From Henriciella aquimarina (GTDB taxonomy: Bacteria > Pseudomonadota > Alphaproteobacteria > Caulobacterales > Hyphomonadaceae), in the NCBI RefSeq assembly GCF_002088975.1, contig NZ_NCST01000027.1, positions 62,001 through 126,000 of the forward strand: a DNA stretch of 64,000 nt, written 5' to 3'. Positions 52,979 through 61,980 of the stretch are shown here, one piece after another. Within the stretch, counting starts at the first letter, position 1; each line of letters opens with the position of its first letter. The notes beneath the pieces are model-generated. The model was not told the DNA's origin. It worked only from the letters and a program-made list of their open reading frames with translations, and searched no databases. The translations under genes and the position numbers were made by a program.

Positions 52979-52994
52979 GGGAGGTTCGTCTCCC
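52979..52994 (+). promoter_or_regulatory. Hairpin covering the HAD-gene ribosome binding site
   Basis: GGGAG-GTTCGT-CTCCC: a 5-bp stem whose 5' arm is the Shine-Dalgarno GGGAGG, ending on the base before the GTG start at 52995. It could limit translation initiation. Confidence 0.45.
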
Positions 52995-53603
52995 GTGGCT
53001 GAGCGCATCGTCCTGTTTGATTTGGGCAATGTTGTGGTGGACTGGAAACCGGTCCGTCTGTACCGCCAAATTTTCCCGACAGAGGAAGAGGCTCGCCGCT
53101 TCTGCGACGAAGTCTGTACGCTTGCCTGGCATGTCGAGCATGACCGCGGCGTGCCGATGGCGGAGAATGCCGCGCGCCTGAAGGCCGAATACCCGCACCA
53201 TGCCGCCGAGATCGATGCCTGGCGCACGCGCTGGTTCGACATGTTCGACGGCTATGTCACAGGCACCGACGCGCTGATCGAAGCGCTCGATGCCGCCGGT
53301 CATCCGCTCTACGGCCTGTCCAATATGCCTGCCGAAGTCTGGCCCGAGACGCTGGAGCGTTTCCCGGTTCTTGGCCGCCTGCGCGACGTTGTCGTGTCCG
53401 GCGAGGAGGGCGTGGTGAAGCCCGACCCGGCCATCTACGAGATCGCGCTCAAGCGGATGGGACATCCCGATCCCGGCGATGTCTTCTTCATTGATGACAG
53501 CTTGAAAAATGTCGAGGCCGCCCGCGCGCTGGGGCTCGATACGCACCATTTCCAGGGAGCTGACGATCTCGAAAAGGCGCTGGCAGCCAGGGGATTCCTG
53601 TAA
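52995..53603 (+). CDS. HAD-family phosphatase (YihX-like)
   Basis: A 202-residue haloacid-dehalogenase-type hydrolase with the nucleophile motif FDLGNVVVDW (D-L-G-N as in YihX), then LYGLSNMPAEVW, VKPDPAIYEIAL and FFIDDSLKNVEA. YihX acts on glucose-1-phosphate; substrate here unknown. The start is GTG with a hairpin over its ribosome binding site. Confidence 0.9.
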   Translation: MAERIVLFDLGNVVVDWKPVRLYRQIFPTEEEARRFCDEVCTLAWHVEHDRGVPMAENAARLKAEYPHHAAEIDAWRTRWFDMFDGYVTGTDALIEALDAAGHPLYGLSNMPAEVWPETLERFPVLGRLRDVVVSGEEGVVKPDPAIYEIALKRMGHPDPGDVFFIDDSLKNVEAARALGLDTHHFQGADDLEKALAARGFL

Positions 53604-53666
53604 GCCGCCCGCACATTGCCGCATTGGGGCCTTGCCGGAGCCCCTGATCGCCTCATACTTGGTGTC

Positions 53667-54197
53667 ATGTTCAAAGCCTTCGCCTTCGCCTCGATCCTCA
53701 TGCTCTCCGGGCAGGGCTATGGGCCGTCGGACGAGATGTTCGAAGAGCTGAAGCAGGCCCCGAGCGAGGAAGAGGCCGCCAGCGTCGCGCTCGATATCTG
53801 GGCGGCCTGGATGGAAAGCGGTTCGGCTGCGGCCGATCTCATCATGGAACGCGCGGTCACCGCGCAATCGAATGGCGAGCTGGAACTGGCGCGCGAACTT
53901 TATGACCGCGTCATCGCCATCCAGCCGGAATATGCCGAAGCCTATAACCGGCGCGCGTCGGTCTTCCTGCGCGAAGACAAGTATGACGAGGCGCTGCGTG
54001 ACGTGAACAAGGCGCTGGAGCTCGAGCCCCGCCATTTTGCCGCCTGGACAGGGCTCGGCCGTGTGCTCGAGGAGCTTGGCGCCAGGGATGAGGCGCTCGA
54101 AGCCTATCGTGAAGCGCTGAAGATCCATCCGACGCTCGGTCCCGCAAAGTCCGCTGAAGCCCGTCTCGTGAAAGAGATGAACGGGCAGGGGCTTTGA
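53667..54197 (+). CDS. Exported TPR protein
   Basis: A 176-residue protein: an N-terminal hydrophobic segment (FAFASILMLSG) that may be a signal peptide or anchor, then three tetratricopeptide repeats (AAADLIMERAV..., YAEAYNRRASVFLREDKYDEALRD, FAAWTGLGRVLEELGARDEALEA). The ATG at 53667 is chosen over the earlier in-frame start. Its stop overlaps the lipoprotein hydrolase start by four bases, so the two are coupled. Confidence 0.82.
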   Translation: MFKAFAFASILMLSGQGYGPSDEMFEELKQAPSEEEAASVALDIWAAWMESGSAAADLIMERAVTAQSNGELELARELYDRVIAIQPEYAEAYNRRASVFLREDKYDEALRDVNKALELEPRHFAAWTGLGRVLEELGARDEALEAYREALKIHPTLGPAKSAEARLVKEMNGQGL

Positions 54198-55159
54198 AAC
54201 TGGTCAGTCTCGTCGTCTTTGTCCTTCTGGCAGGCGGGCTGGTCAGCGGCTGCTTTCATAGCGCCATCTATACCAGCCGTGCGGAGACGCGCTGGCCGCC
54301 CGTCGGCGAGACGGTGGAGGTCAATGGCGCGCCGGTCCAGGTGATCGAGGCCGGAGAAAGCGGCCCGGTCGTCCTGATGATCCATGGCGCGTCTGCGAAT
54401 GCGCGCGAGTTCACCTTTACCCTCGCCCCGCGGCTTGAGGAGACCCACCGCATCCTGATGCCGAGCCGGCCGGGCCATGGCTATTCCGGGCGCCCGAATG
54501 CGGCTGACCGGCTCGCAGTGCAGGCCGCCCAGATGGCCGGGGCGCTGAGAAAGCTTGCGCCGGGCGAAAAGGCGGTTGTGGTTGGTCATTCCTATGGCGG
54601 GTCTGTCGCGCTTCGGGTCGCGCTCGACCATCCCGAGCTGGTAAAGGGACTCGTCCTGCTGGCGCCGACGACCCATGACTGGGGCGGCGGCGGTGTGGCC
54701 TGGTACAACCAGTTTGCCGCCCCGCCCGTGGTCGGGCCACTGTTCTCACAACTGGCGCCGATTGCCGGGCCATCGCAGGTCAAAAGCGGCATAGACGGCG
54801 TTTTCGATCCGAATGACGCGCCGGAGAACTATTACGAGAAGGCTGGCCTCGGCCTGCTCTTCCGTCCGCCCGCCTTCCGGGCCAATGCCGAAGACGTCAA
54901 TGCGCTGCGCGACGAACTGGCCGCCCAGCAAGAGCGTTATCCCGAGATCGAGGTGCCCGTCATCCTGTTCTCAGGCGCCCAGGACACGGTGATCAATCCA
55001 ACGCTCCATGCTGGAAAGATCAAACACCAGATCGCGGACTTCACCCTCGTCCCGCTGGCCGATAGCGGCCACATGCCCCATCACGATCATGGGGCAGAAG
55101 TGGCCGACGCCATTCGCAAGCTGGCGGGCGAGGGGCCGGATCAGTCCTCGGCGTCGTAG
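54194..55159 (+). CDS. Lipoprotein alpha/beta hydrolase
   Basis: A 321-residue hydrolase with a lipobox V-S-G-C (cysteine near 20), so it is likely tethered to a membrane. The oxyanion motif MIHGASANAREF, nucleophile elbow V-G-H-S-Y-G-G-S, and the late Asp and His (SGAQDTVINP, DSGHMPHHDHG) complete the triad. Substrate unknown. TTG start inside the TPR stop. The last 19 bases overlap the alkaline-phosphatase gene on the other strand. Confidence 0.88.
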   Translation: MKLVSLVVFVLLAGGLVSGCFHSAIYTSRAETRWPPVGETVEVNGAPVQVIEAGESGPVVLMIHGASANAREFTFTLAPRLEETHRILMPSRPGHGYSGRPNAADRLAVQAAQMAGALRKLAPGEKAVVVGHSYGGSVALRVALDHPELVKGLVLLAPTTHDWGGGGVAWYNQFAAPPVVGPLFSQLAPIAGPSQVKSGIDGVFDPNDAPENYYEKAGLGLLFRPPAFRANAEDVNALRDELAAQQERYPEIEVPVILFSGAQDTVINPTLHAGKIKHQIADFTLVPLADSGHMPHHDHGAEVADAIRKLAGEGPDQSSAS

Positions 55160-56691
55160 CTGACCAGGCCGCTCGCTCGGCCCATGACGTGGAAGATCTC
55201 GTTCTGCTCGATCACCCCGCGCACAAGCTCTGAGCCGGGCCCGCTCGCGAAGACCGGCACATCCTCACCGGCATGGGTCTCCGAGCCCTGAAAGATCAGC
55301 GCCTGCTGGTGGTAGTCCTTGTCGGTCGTGTCGACATCGGTGATGTCCTCGCGCACGCATGTCTCAGCGCCGGGCTTGCAGCCTGTATTGCCATTGGCAT
55401 AGCCGAGCGTCGTGTAGGGCTTGCCATCGTCGGCGCGCACCAGACCACCCGGCCCGTAGGCTGCCTTGCCGAGGATGTCGTTATTGCGCGACGAATAGCC
55501 GGCAATCGTCATGGTGTGAGAGTGGTCGGCCGTTACAATGACCAGTGTCTCGTCGGCATCGGTCATATCGAGGGCGGCAGCGACGGCTTCGTCCAGCGCG
55601 GCGGTATCGCCCAGCGCACGGGCGGCATTGGTCGCATGGTGGCCATGATCGACCCGCCCGCCTTCGACGAGCAGGACATAACCCTCATCACTGCGCGACA
55701 GGCGGGTGATGGCGGCTTTCGTCATCTCCGCCAGTGAGGGCTCTCCGGCAATATCTTCTCCCCGGTCCAGAGAGTACTGCATATGAGAGGGCTGGAAGAG
55801 GCCCATGATCTTCTGGTCGCTCGCAAAGTCTGTCGCGTCGAAGCCGGCCTGGTCGTAGATATAGGTCCGCTCCCCGGGCTCTGCGAGCCAGGCGTCGATC
55901 AGGTTCTCGCCGTCAGCGCGGCGGCCGGCCGGTTCACCGGTTTCCGGGTCGGCAACGCTGGCTGGCAGGAAGGATTCGCGGCCCCCGCCTAGGATGACTT
56001 CGAAGCCGTCACCATTGCCCCAGTCGACCAGCTGGCGGGCGATATCCGTGCAGCCGGAATCCTGGACTTCCGTATCGTCCTCCCAGTCGCGGTTGGCCGC
56101 TTCGGAATAGGTCGCCGCCGGGGTGGCGTGGGTGATGCGGGCGGTCGAAACGATGCCAGTCGACAGGCCGGCAGCCTCAGCAAGCTCGAAGATCGAGTCC
56201 GTGCCCTGGCCCTCTGCAGACGCGCAATTGCTGTAGGCCACGCCCTGCCTCAGGCCCAGCGTGCGCGAGCGTGTCTTCACGCCCGACATCATCGCCGTCG
56301 CCGTCGAGGCGCTGTCGGCAACCTGGGCATCATGGCTATAGGTCTTGGAAAAGGCCGAATAGGGCAGGGTCTCCATGGTGAGCCGGTAGCTCTCCCCGTC
56401 GAGGCCTTTCTGCTGGCCGGCATAGATGCGTCCTGCCGTGACCGTCGAGACGCCCATGCCGTCTCCCACGAACAGAATCACATTCTTCGCCTTGGGCGCA
56501 TAATCCGCCCCTGCGCGTTTCGCCACGCTGGCGGCAGCGGACGTGTAATAGGAATCGCCGGCCTGCTGCGGCTGGACGCTGCTGCGTTCAAGCGTCGGCT
56601 CGGTGCTCTGGCCTTCCCTCGCCTGAGCTGTCGTGGCTGTGCAGGCTGCAAGGGTCAAAGCGCTGGCCATTGTGAAGAAAACGATACGCAT
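55141..56691 (-). CDS. phoA: Lipoprotein alkaline phosphatase (PhoA type)
   Basis: A 516-residue periplasmic alkaline phosphatase with lipobox L-A-A-C (cysteine near 17). Active site: NVILFVGDGMGVST, the nucleophile serine in VADSASTATAMMSG, VEGGRVDHGHHATNA, and the late VTADHSHTMT. A Pho-box was not sought. GGGAGG precedes the ATG. It overlaps the DMT gene upstream only in the untranslated part; the coding start is 33 bases after the DMT stop. Confidence 0.93.
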   Translation of the reverse strand: MRIVFFTMASALTLAACTATTAQAREGQSTEPTLERSSVQPQQAGDSYYTSAAASVAKRAGADYAPKAKNVILFVGDGMGVSTVTAGRIYAGQQKGLDGESYRLTMETLPYSAFSKTYSHDAQVADSASTATAMMSGVKTRSRTLGLRQGVAYSNCASAEGQGTDSIFELAEAAGLSTGIVSTARITHATPAATYSEAANRDWEDDTEVQDSGCTDIARQLVDWGNGDGFEVILGGGRESFLPASVADPETGEPAGRRADGENLIDAWLAEPGERTYIYDQAGFDATDFASDQKIMGLFQPSHMQYSLDRGEDIAGEPSLAEMTKAAITRLSRSDEGYVLLVEGGRVDHGHHATNAARALGDTAALDEAVAAALDMTDADETLVIVTADHSHTMTIAGYSSRNNDILGKAAYGPGGLVRADDGKPYTTLGYANGNTGCKPGAETCVREDITDVDTTDKDYHQQALIFQGSETHAGEDVPVFASGPGSELVRGVIEQNEIFHVMGRASGLVSYDAED

Positions 56692-56723
56692 GGGGACCTC
56701 CCGGACCTTCTGAATTGGACATG

Positions 56724-57668
56724 TCATGACGGGCTCTTAACCGCCTCCTGTAACGGTTTCGCTTCAGTTTTCGGCCTTTTGCGTCTGATGCCGCCTTGCG
56801 ACAGCCAGATGCCGAACAGGATGAGCGCGGCCCCGCTGCCCTGGATGGCCGTGAGCGGTTCGTCGAACAGCTGCCAGGAAATCGCGGCGGCGACGACGGG
56901 CTGGATCAGCACGACAATGCCGGCCACGGCAGCAGGCGTGCGGCCAAGCCCGGCGATGATCAGCCCTTGTCCGCCGACCTGCGCGGCCAGCGCCAGAAAG
57001 GCCGGCGCGGCAAAGCCCGAGAGCGTCGCGGGCAGGAAGGCCTCGCCGGAAACCAGCACCAGCAGGGCGGCCACCCCGGCTTCCACCACGGTCAGCCAGA
57101 AGATGACATCCATCGCGCCGAGCCGGTTACGCGCCAGCTTCGAGCAGAGCATGTAGGCGGCCACGAGACAGGCCGCGCCGAGCGCCATGAGGTCGCCGCG
57201 AATGTCGGTCTTGCCTCCGGCCTCTCCGCCCAGCGACAGGGCCGCTGCGCCGGCGACCGCGACAAGGACCGCGATGAACCAGATGGGCTTCGGCTTTTCC
57301 TTCAGGAACAGCCAGGCGACAAAGCCGACGCAGATATTGCCGAGGTTCACGATGAAGGTGGCGTTCGCGACGGTCGTCAGCGTCAGTCCCCAGTGCCACA
57401 GGCCGATATCGAGGGCGAAGAAGGTCCCGGCCATGACGACATAGCGGTTGATCTGTCTCGGCAGGCGCTGCTCGATCCCGACCAGCAGGATGAAGAGCAG
57501 CGGAATGGCGAAGAGATAGCGCCAGAAGGCAATCGCCTGGGGGCCAAGGGCGTCGAGGCCGTAACGCAGCCCGATCGGGGCCAGCCCGATCATCACACCG
57601 CCTGCCAGCAGCAGGAGCGGGCCGACCCATGCGCGGGCCGGGGGCAGATGAAGCTCGGTCTCGGTCAT
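56724..57668 (-). CDS. EamA/DMT-family transporter
   Basis: A 314-residue permease with ten hydrophobic segments in two EamA repeats. The first is MIGLAPIGLRYGLDALGP-like and the second contains GAALILFGIWLSQ. Substrate unknown. It abuts gluQRS: the gluQRS stop directly precedes the ATG, so they are co-translated. Confidence 0.9.
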   Translation of the reverse strand: MTETELHLPPARAWVGPLLLLAGGVMIGLAPIGLRYGLDALGPQAIAFWRYLFAIPLLFILLVGIEQRLPRQINRYVVMAGTFFALDIGLWHWGLTLTTVANATFIVNLGNICVGFVAWLFLKEKPKPIWFIAVLVAVAGAAALSLGGEAGGKTDIRGDLMALGAACLVAAYMLCSKLARNRLGAMDVIFWLTVVEAGVAALLVLVSGEAFLPATLSGFAAPAFLALAAQVGGQGLIIAGLGRTPAAVAGIVVLIQPVVAAAISWQLFDEPLTAIQGSGAALILFGIWLSQGGIRRKRPKTEAKPLQEAVKSPS

Positions 57669-58514
57669 TCATACTCCGGCCAGGCGGCGAACCTGATCGG
57701 GCGATAGCCCGTCGGCCCTGAGACTCGCAAGGCTTTTTGACTGGAAGCGCTTGGCGAGCCGTTTGCCATCCGGGCCCATGACGAGCGGGTGATGGGTGTA
57801 GACCGGTTGTGGCCAGTCCATAAGCGCCTGCAGCAGGACGTGTATATGGGCCGCCTCGGCAAGGTCCTCGCCGCGAATGACATGAGTGATACCCTGCAGC
57901 GCGTCGTCATGCGTCGCCGCGACATGATAAGCGGTTGGGGAATCCTTGCGGGTGAGATTGATGTCGCCGTGGAGGTCCGGACGCGCCTTGACGGTCTCCG
58001 TGTGTCCGCCGGGGCTCAGCAGCTCGAAGGCGAGCTGGTCATATCGGGGTCCGAGCCAGGCCCGGCATTTCTCCAGCGAAAGCCGCCAGGTGAAAGGTGC
58101 CTCCGCGCCAAGGCGCTCGGCTTCCTCTTCCGGGGGCAGGGGCTGGCCAGTGAAGGGCATGCCCGGCGCGAGGCCCGCCTGAGCCTGTTCCTCGGCGATC
58201 TCGCTGCGCGTGCGGAAGCAGCGATAGGTCAGGCCCATCGCCGTCAGCGTCTCGACGACCTTTTCATACTCGCCGAAATGCTCCGACTGAATCCGGACGA
58301 GCTCTTCCCATTCGAAGCCGAGCCAGGCGAGATCCTCGAAAATCGCGTCGGTATATTCCGGCTTGCAGCGGCCGAGGTCGATATCCTCGATCCTCAGCAG
58401 CATTCGGCCACCGGCCTGGCGGGCAGCCTCCCACACATGGAAGGCCGAGGCCGCATGGCCAAGATGCAGAAGGCCCGTGGGCGAGGGGGCGAAGCGGGTG
58501 ACGAAGTCAGGCAC
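57669..58514 (-). CDS. gluQ: Glutamyl-Q tRNA(Asp) synthetase
   Basis: A paralogue of GluRS that attaches glutamate to queuosine in the anticodon of tRNA-Asp. HIGH-like SPTGLLHLGHA and the KMSKS-like DGKRLAKR are present, and the anticodon-binding domain of GluRS is absent (about 281 residues). The GTG at 58514 is the best start by the family's opening VTRFAPSPTG; the open frame before it overlaps msrA. Upstream on the same strand is msrA. Confidence 0.9.
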   Translation of the reverse strand: MPDFVTRFAPSPTGLLHLGHAASAFHVWEAARQAGGRMLLRIEDIDLGRCKPEYTDAIFEDLAWLGFEWEELVRIQSEHFGEYEKVVETLTAMGLTYRCFRTRSEIAEEQAQAGLAPGMPFTGQPLPPEEEAERLGAEAPFTWRLSLEKCRAWLGPRYDQLAFELLSPGGHTETVKARPDLHGDINLTRKDSPTAYHVAATHDDALQGITHVIRGEDLAEAAHIHVLLQALMDWPQPVYTHHPLVMGPDGKRLAKRFQSKSLASLRADGLSPDQVRRLAGV

Positions 58515-58536
58515 GCCGACCCGCTTAGCAAATCGC

Positions 58537-59190
58537 TCAGGCGCTGACACCTGTCGGCATCGGGCAGGACACGCCGGTGCCGCCAATGCCGCAATAACCG
58601 CCGGGATTCTTGGCGAGATATTGCTGGTGATAGTCCTCGGCCGGGTAGAAGGCGTCGAGCTTGCCGATCTCTGTCGTGATCTTGTCCCGCCCGGCCTGTT
58701 TCAGGGCCTTCTCATAGGTCTTGCGGGTGGCTTTCGCCGCTTCCAGCTGTTCGTCGGTCGTGACGAAGATGGCGGAGCGGTACTGGGTGCCGACATCATT
58801 GCCCTGGCGCATGCCCTGCGTCGGGTCATGGCCTTCCCAGAACGCCTTGAGAATCTCGCCCGTGGAGACCTTGGACGGGTCATAGACGACGCGCACGACC
58901 TCGGTATGGCCGGTCAGGCCCGTGCAGGTTTCTTCATAGGTCGGGTTCGGCGTCTCGCCACCGGCATAGCCGGCCTGCGTCAGCCACACGCCGTCCATCT
59001 GCCAGAAAATGCGTTCGACGCCCCAGAAACAGCCCATGCCGAGCACGATTTCCTCATAGCCGTCCGGCGCTTCGGCATCGAGCGGGCGGCCATTGACGAA
59101 GTGGATGTCGGCCGTCGGGATCGGGGTGTCGCGGCCGGGCAGGGCCTTGCCTTTCTGGGGCATGGCGGCGGGCTTTCGGGAGAAGAACAT
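58537..59190 (-). CDS. msrA: Peptide-methionine (S)-S-oxide reductase, probably cytosolic
   Basis: A 217-residue MsrA without a signal segment: the active cysteine is in [11 protein letters not shown] (about residue 54), with [12 protein letters not shown] and [13 protein letters not shown]. The C-terminus [12 protein letters not shown] may hold resolving cysteines. It differs from the anchored MsrA at 40623-41279 in N-terminus and tail, so the two serve different compartments. The ATG at 59190 has GAGG ahead. gluQRS follows. Confidence 0.94.
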   Translation of the reverse strand: MFFSRKPAAMPQKGKALPGRDTPIPTADIHFVNGRPLDAEAPDGYEEIVLGMGCFWGVERIFWQMDGVWLTQAGYAGGETPNPTYEETCTGLTGHTEVVRVVYDPSKVSTGEILKAFWEGHDPTQGMRQGNDVGTQYRSAIFVTTDEQLEAAKATRKTYEKALKQAGRDKITTEIGKLDAFYPAEDYHQQYLAKNPGGYCGIGGTGVSCPMPTGVSA

Positions 59191-59258
59191 GGGGCCTCGT
59201 CCTTTCATCGCTTGGGACCGGAATATGGGGCGTATGCAGCTGATTAACAATCACGGGC

Positions 59259-59287
59259 TTGCTTAAGCCTACACCCTTCCGATATAG
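59259..59287 (+). promoter_or_regulatory. Promoter of tRNA-Ser
   Basis: TTGCTT (59259-59264), 17 bases, ATATAG (59282-59287); the mature tRNA begins 15 bases later. Confidence 0.5.
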
Positions 59288-59301
59288 ACGCGCACTTCTG
59301 C

Positions 59302-59392
59302 GGAGAGGTGGCCGAGTGGTCGAAGGCGCACGCCTGGAACGCGTGTAGGCGGTATCCCCGTCTCCAGGGTTCGAATCCCTGTCTCTCCGCCA
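59302..59392 (+). tRNA. tRNA-Ser (anticodon GGA)
   Basis: A complete class II tRNA of 91 bases: acceptor GGAGAGG/TCTCTCC, anticodon loop CTGGAAC (GGA), a long variable arm, T loop GGTTCGAATCC and encoded CCA. It decodes UCC and UCU. Confidence 0.97.
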
Positions 59393-59431
59393 GCTTTCCT
59401 TCGACCAGTCCCGCTCCCGCTCCCGGGCCAG

Positions 59432-60379
59432 TTACGTTCCCTTCGCGAAAAACGCCATGAGGGCGCCCAGCAGCTCGTCTGGCTTTTCCTCACACGGGAA
59501 GTGGCCGCAGTCCGGGATGACGAGCGCTTCGACATTGTCGGCGAGCGTGCGGAATTCGGCCTCTACCATGTCGCCGCAGGCCAGTGCGCCCGCAAAGGTC
59601 GGGACCGGCACCGGGATCTTGTTCGCGATGTAGGCGCGCAGCTGCGGGATCGTCTCGTCCAGGGCGCGGTAATGATCGAAGCTGGCTTTCAGTGTGCCGG
59701 GCACACGCCGCATCACCTCGATATAGAACTCACGTGCATGTTTTGGCACGGCGTCCTGGGACGCGGCCTTGGTCGCGAACTGATAATTGAAGAACAGGTC
59801 TTCGCGCCCTTCAACCAGACGCTCATTGATATCCAGCGCGCGGTTGAAGCCCATATGCCAGAGGAAGTCATTCGTGCGCCGGTCCTCGGGGATAAGCGGC
59901 GGGGAGGGCGAGGCGCCCAGGATCATGCCTTCGCCGAGCGCGATACGCCGGATCCGATCGGGCTGTCTGGCCGCCATGACATAGCCGACCATGAGGCCGA
60001 TATCATGGCCAGCCATGATAAAGCGGTCATGACCGAGCACATCCATCAGGCCGAACATGTCATCAGCGAGCGTGTCGACGTCGAAGCCGCCCGCTGGCCG
60101 GTCGGAAAGACCGAAGCCCCGCGGGTCCACGGCGATAACGGTATAATGCTCGCTTAGCGGCAGCATCAGATCGCGCCAGGCATACCAGTTCTGGGGCCAG
60201 CCAATATGCAGCAGAAGAGGCTCGCCGGTGCCGCCGATGACGGCGTGCAGCCCAATCTTGCCGGTATCGATACGATAGCTTTTGAAGGTGTTGGTGAACC
60301 CCTCAGGGAGTTGGGGGACATTCGTGACCGAGCCGAAGCCGGAAAGCGGCGAGACGCGGTCAGACGGTGCGAGAGTCAT
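59432..60379 (-). CDS. Epoxide-hydrolase-like alpha/beta hydrolase
   Basis: A 315-residue alpha/beta hydrolase with an aspartate nucleophile: AGHDIGLMVGYV (G-x-D-x-G). The epoxide-hydrolase/haloacetate-dehalogenase group shares this and the H-G-x-P-type oxyanion site, here HIGWPQNWYAW. Late acid and base residues are near PDCGHFPCEEKPDE. The natural substrate is unknown. The ATG at 60379 has GGAAGGG ahead. It follows a tetR gene on the same strand with a palindrome between them. Confidence 0.88.
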   Translation of the reverse strand: MTLAPSDRVSPLSGFGSVTNVPQLPEGFTNTFKSYRIDTGKIGLHAVIGGTGEPLLLHIGWPQNWYAWRDLMLPLSEHYTVIAVDPRGFGLSDRPAGGFDVDTLADDMFGLMDVLGHDRFIMAGHDIGLMVGYVMAARQPDRIRRIALGEGMILGASPSPPLIPEDRRTNDFLWHMGFNRALDINERLVEGREDLFFNYQFATKAASQDAVPKHAREFYIEVMRRVPGTLKASFDHYRALDETIPQLRAYIANKIPVPVPTFAGALACGDMVEAEFRTLADNVEALVIPDCGHFPCEEKPDELLGALMAFFAKGT

Positions 60380-60403
60380 GAGGGGCCCTTCCATATTCAA
60401 TTT

Positions 60404-60419
60404 TGTGCCAAGCGGCACA
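60404..60419. promoter_or_regulatory. Likely TetR operator
   Basis: A perfect inverted repeat TGTGCC-AAGC-GGCACA, with A/T-rich flanks, 25 bases before the hydrolase start and 54 bases past the end of tetR. It is well placed for the adjacent TetR regulator to control the hydrolase. Confidence 0.55.
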
Positions 60420-60472
60420 TAAATACGCAGAAGGGCGCACACAATGATTTATGTGTCGATGATTACATAATT

Positions 60473-61087
60473 TTATGCGTCGCCGAACATGCGTGCGCAA
60501 AAGAGGCCGGCGGCTTCATGAAGCGTGTCTTTCCTGGTGCCGTCCACCGCTTCGATGGTCAGGCCGCCGAAGAAGGCCAGGACGCACTCGGCCAGCGTGC
60601 CCGGGTCGACGTCGGAGGGGATATGGCCATCCTCGATGCCGCGGCTCAGGCGGGCCGCGAGGCGGTCATGGTACCGGCGCCGCTGATCGCGAAGAAATCT
60701 GCGGACGGAATCGTCACCACTGCCGAGATGGTTCGCGCCCAACATGACGAGACACCCGCGCTGGGGCCCGTTCGCCACATAGGTGTCGATCGAGCTCAGG
60801 AGCATTGTCCGCACAGCCAGACGAGCATCCAGGATCTCGTCCAGTGCCTGCCAGGCGGGTTCGACCTCCGAAGCCGCGTAAAGCTCGACGGCCTCCCGGA
60901 ACAGCGCCTCCTTGGAGCCAAAGGCGGCATAGATACTGGGTGAGCCGATACCCATCGCCTCGACCAGTTGCATCATGGAGGTGCCTTCATAGCCGTTGGC
61001 CTGGAAAACCCGCATCGCTTTCCGCAACGCTATCTCACGATCGAAACTGCGGGGGCGGCCCCGGCGGACCGACATTGTGTCTGTCAT
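60473..61087 (-). CDS. TetR/AcrR family transcriptional regulator
   Basis: A 204-residue TetR regulator: the N-terminal helix-turn-helix (FQANGYEGTSMMQLVEAMGIGSPSIYAAF, key residues G, T, A, G, S, Y, F) and a C-terminal effector domain with RGCLVMLGANHLGSGDDSV. The ATG has AGGAAAG ahead. It is followed on the same strand by the epoxide-hydrolase-like gene after 93 bases with the palindrome. Confidence 0.93.
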   Translation of the reverse strand: MTDTMSVRRGRPRSFDREIALRKAMRVFQANGYEGTSMMQLVEAMGIGSPSIYAAFGSKEALFREAVELYAASEVEPAWQALDEILDARLAVRTMLLSSIDTYVANGPQRGCLVMLGANHLGSGDDSVRRFLRDQRRRYHDRLAARLSRGIEDGHIPSDVDPGTLAECVLAFFGGLTIEAVDGTRKDTLHEAAGLFCARMFGDA

Positions 61088-61271
61088 GATGTCTTTCCTG
61101 GCCCGCGGGCTCTATCCCCAAGGATTCTAGCGTCTGGCGGCAGCCTGCTCAATGCCGGGAGTCCGAGACGCAGAGCCTGACAGTTCAATCTGAAACAGAC
61201 CGAAGCCACATGCGTTGCGATCCCAAGCTGTACACAGGCCGACAAGTCGATCTGACAAAAACGGGGTCACA

Positions 61272-61874
61272 TTGGATTTTATAAGCCAAAACGCGTCGGC
61301 CATCAGTGCCGTGGCCAATGTCATCATGGTGATGGTGTGGATCACCTATCTGCAATTGCTGTTGAACGGAATCCTGCGCCAGAGGCGGTCCAGCCTGATC
61401 ATTTCTTGCTCGGTCAGTACCGACAATACGCCGACCTGTTTCGTCTCGAACATGAGCGAAGGCCGCTTTCACATTCAGAATGTCGCTGGCGACATCGAGA
61501 TCGATGGCGAACGGTTTGGCGGCGACATTACCGAGCCTGTCGCCAACAATCATGAGCAGTCCTTCCAGAGACCGCTGGCCGACGGGGAAAGCCTTGAGCT
61601 CGGCACGTTCAAGGACCTTCTGGACCGGGTCGTCGCGGCTCAGCATGGCGATATGACGTCGGATCCGCTGCAGAAGTACGGCAAGATCGATTTCTACATC
61701 ACCATCGTCGGCATCCATGGCGCGAGCCGCAAGGCCGTCGCGGCCCGCCGCGGGTTCCGCCTGCATCTCGAGGATGGCAGCCTCAAGGCCTCCGGCCTGC
61801 TGCGCCATACCCAGCAATATCGCTGGGGGCCGAAGCGCCGCCGGATCGTCGAGCAGAACCAGGTTATCAACTAG
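61272..61874 (+). CDS. Membrane-anchored protein of unknown function
   Basis: A 200-residue protein from the TTG at 61272. The open frame extends to a TTG at 61215, but the shape of similar alphaproteobacterial proteins (FISQNA-x-I-S-A-x-A-N-V...YLQLLLNG) suggests the later start. One membrane segment (about 10-32) is followed by a soluble, strand-rich domain with CFVSNMSEGRFHIQNVAGDI. The C-terminus is basic (GPKRRRIVEQNQ). Function unknown. It stands alone between tetR and DUF72. Confidence 0.7.
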   Translation: MDFISQNASAISAVANVIMVMVWITYLQLLLNGILRQRRSSLIISCSVSTDNTPTCFVSNMSEGRFHIQNVAGDIEIDGERFGGDITEPVANNHEQSFQRPLADGESLELGTFKDLLDRVVAAQHGDMTSDPLQKYGKIDFYITIVGIHGASRKAVAARRGFRLHLEDGSLKASGLLRHTQQYRWGPKRRRIVEQNQVIN

Positions 61875-61980
61875 GCGGAGGGTCTGAAAAGCCGGCTCCC
61901 GGCCTGCCTGCCCATCGACGGGACTGGCGCAACCCGGCCGACTTTGCCAGAGTGAGGCCTTCCTTCAGAGGCTTGGCGTC

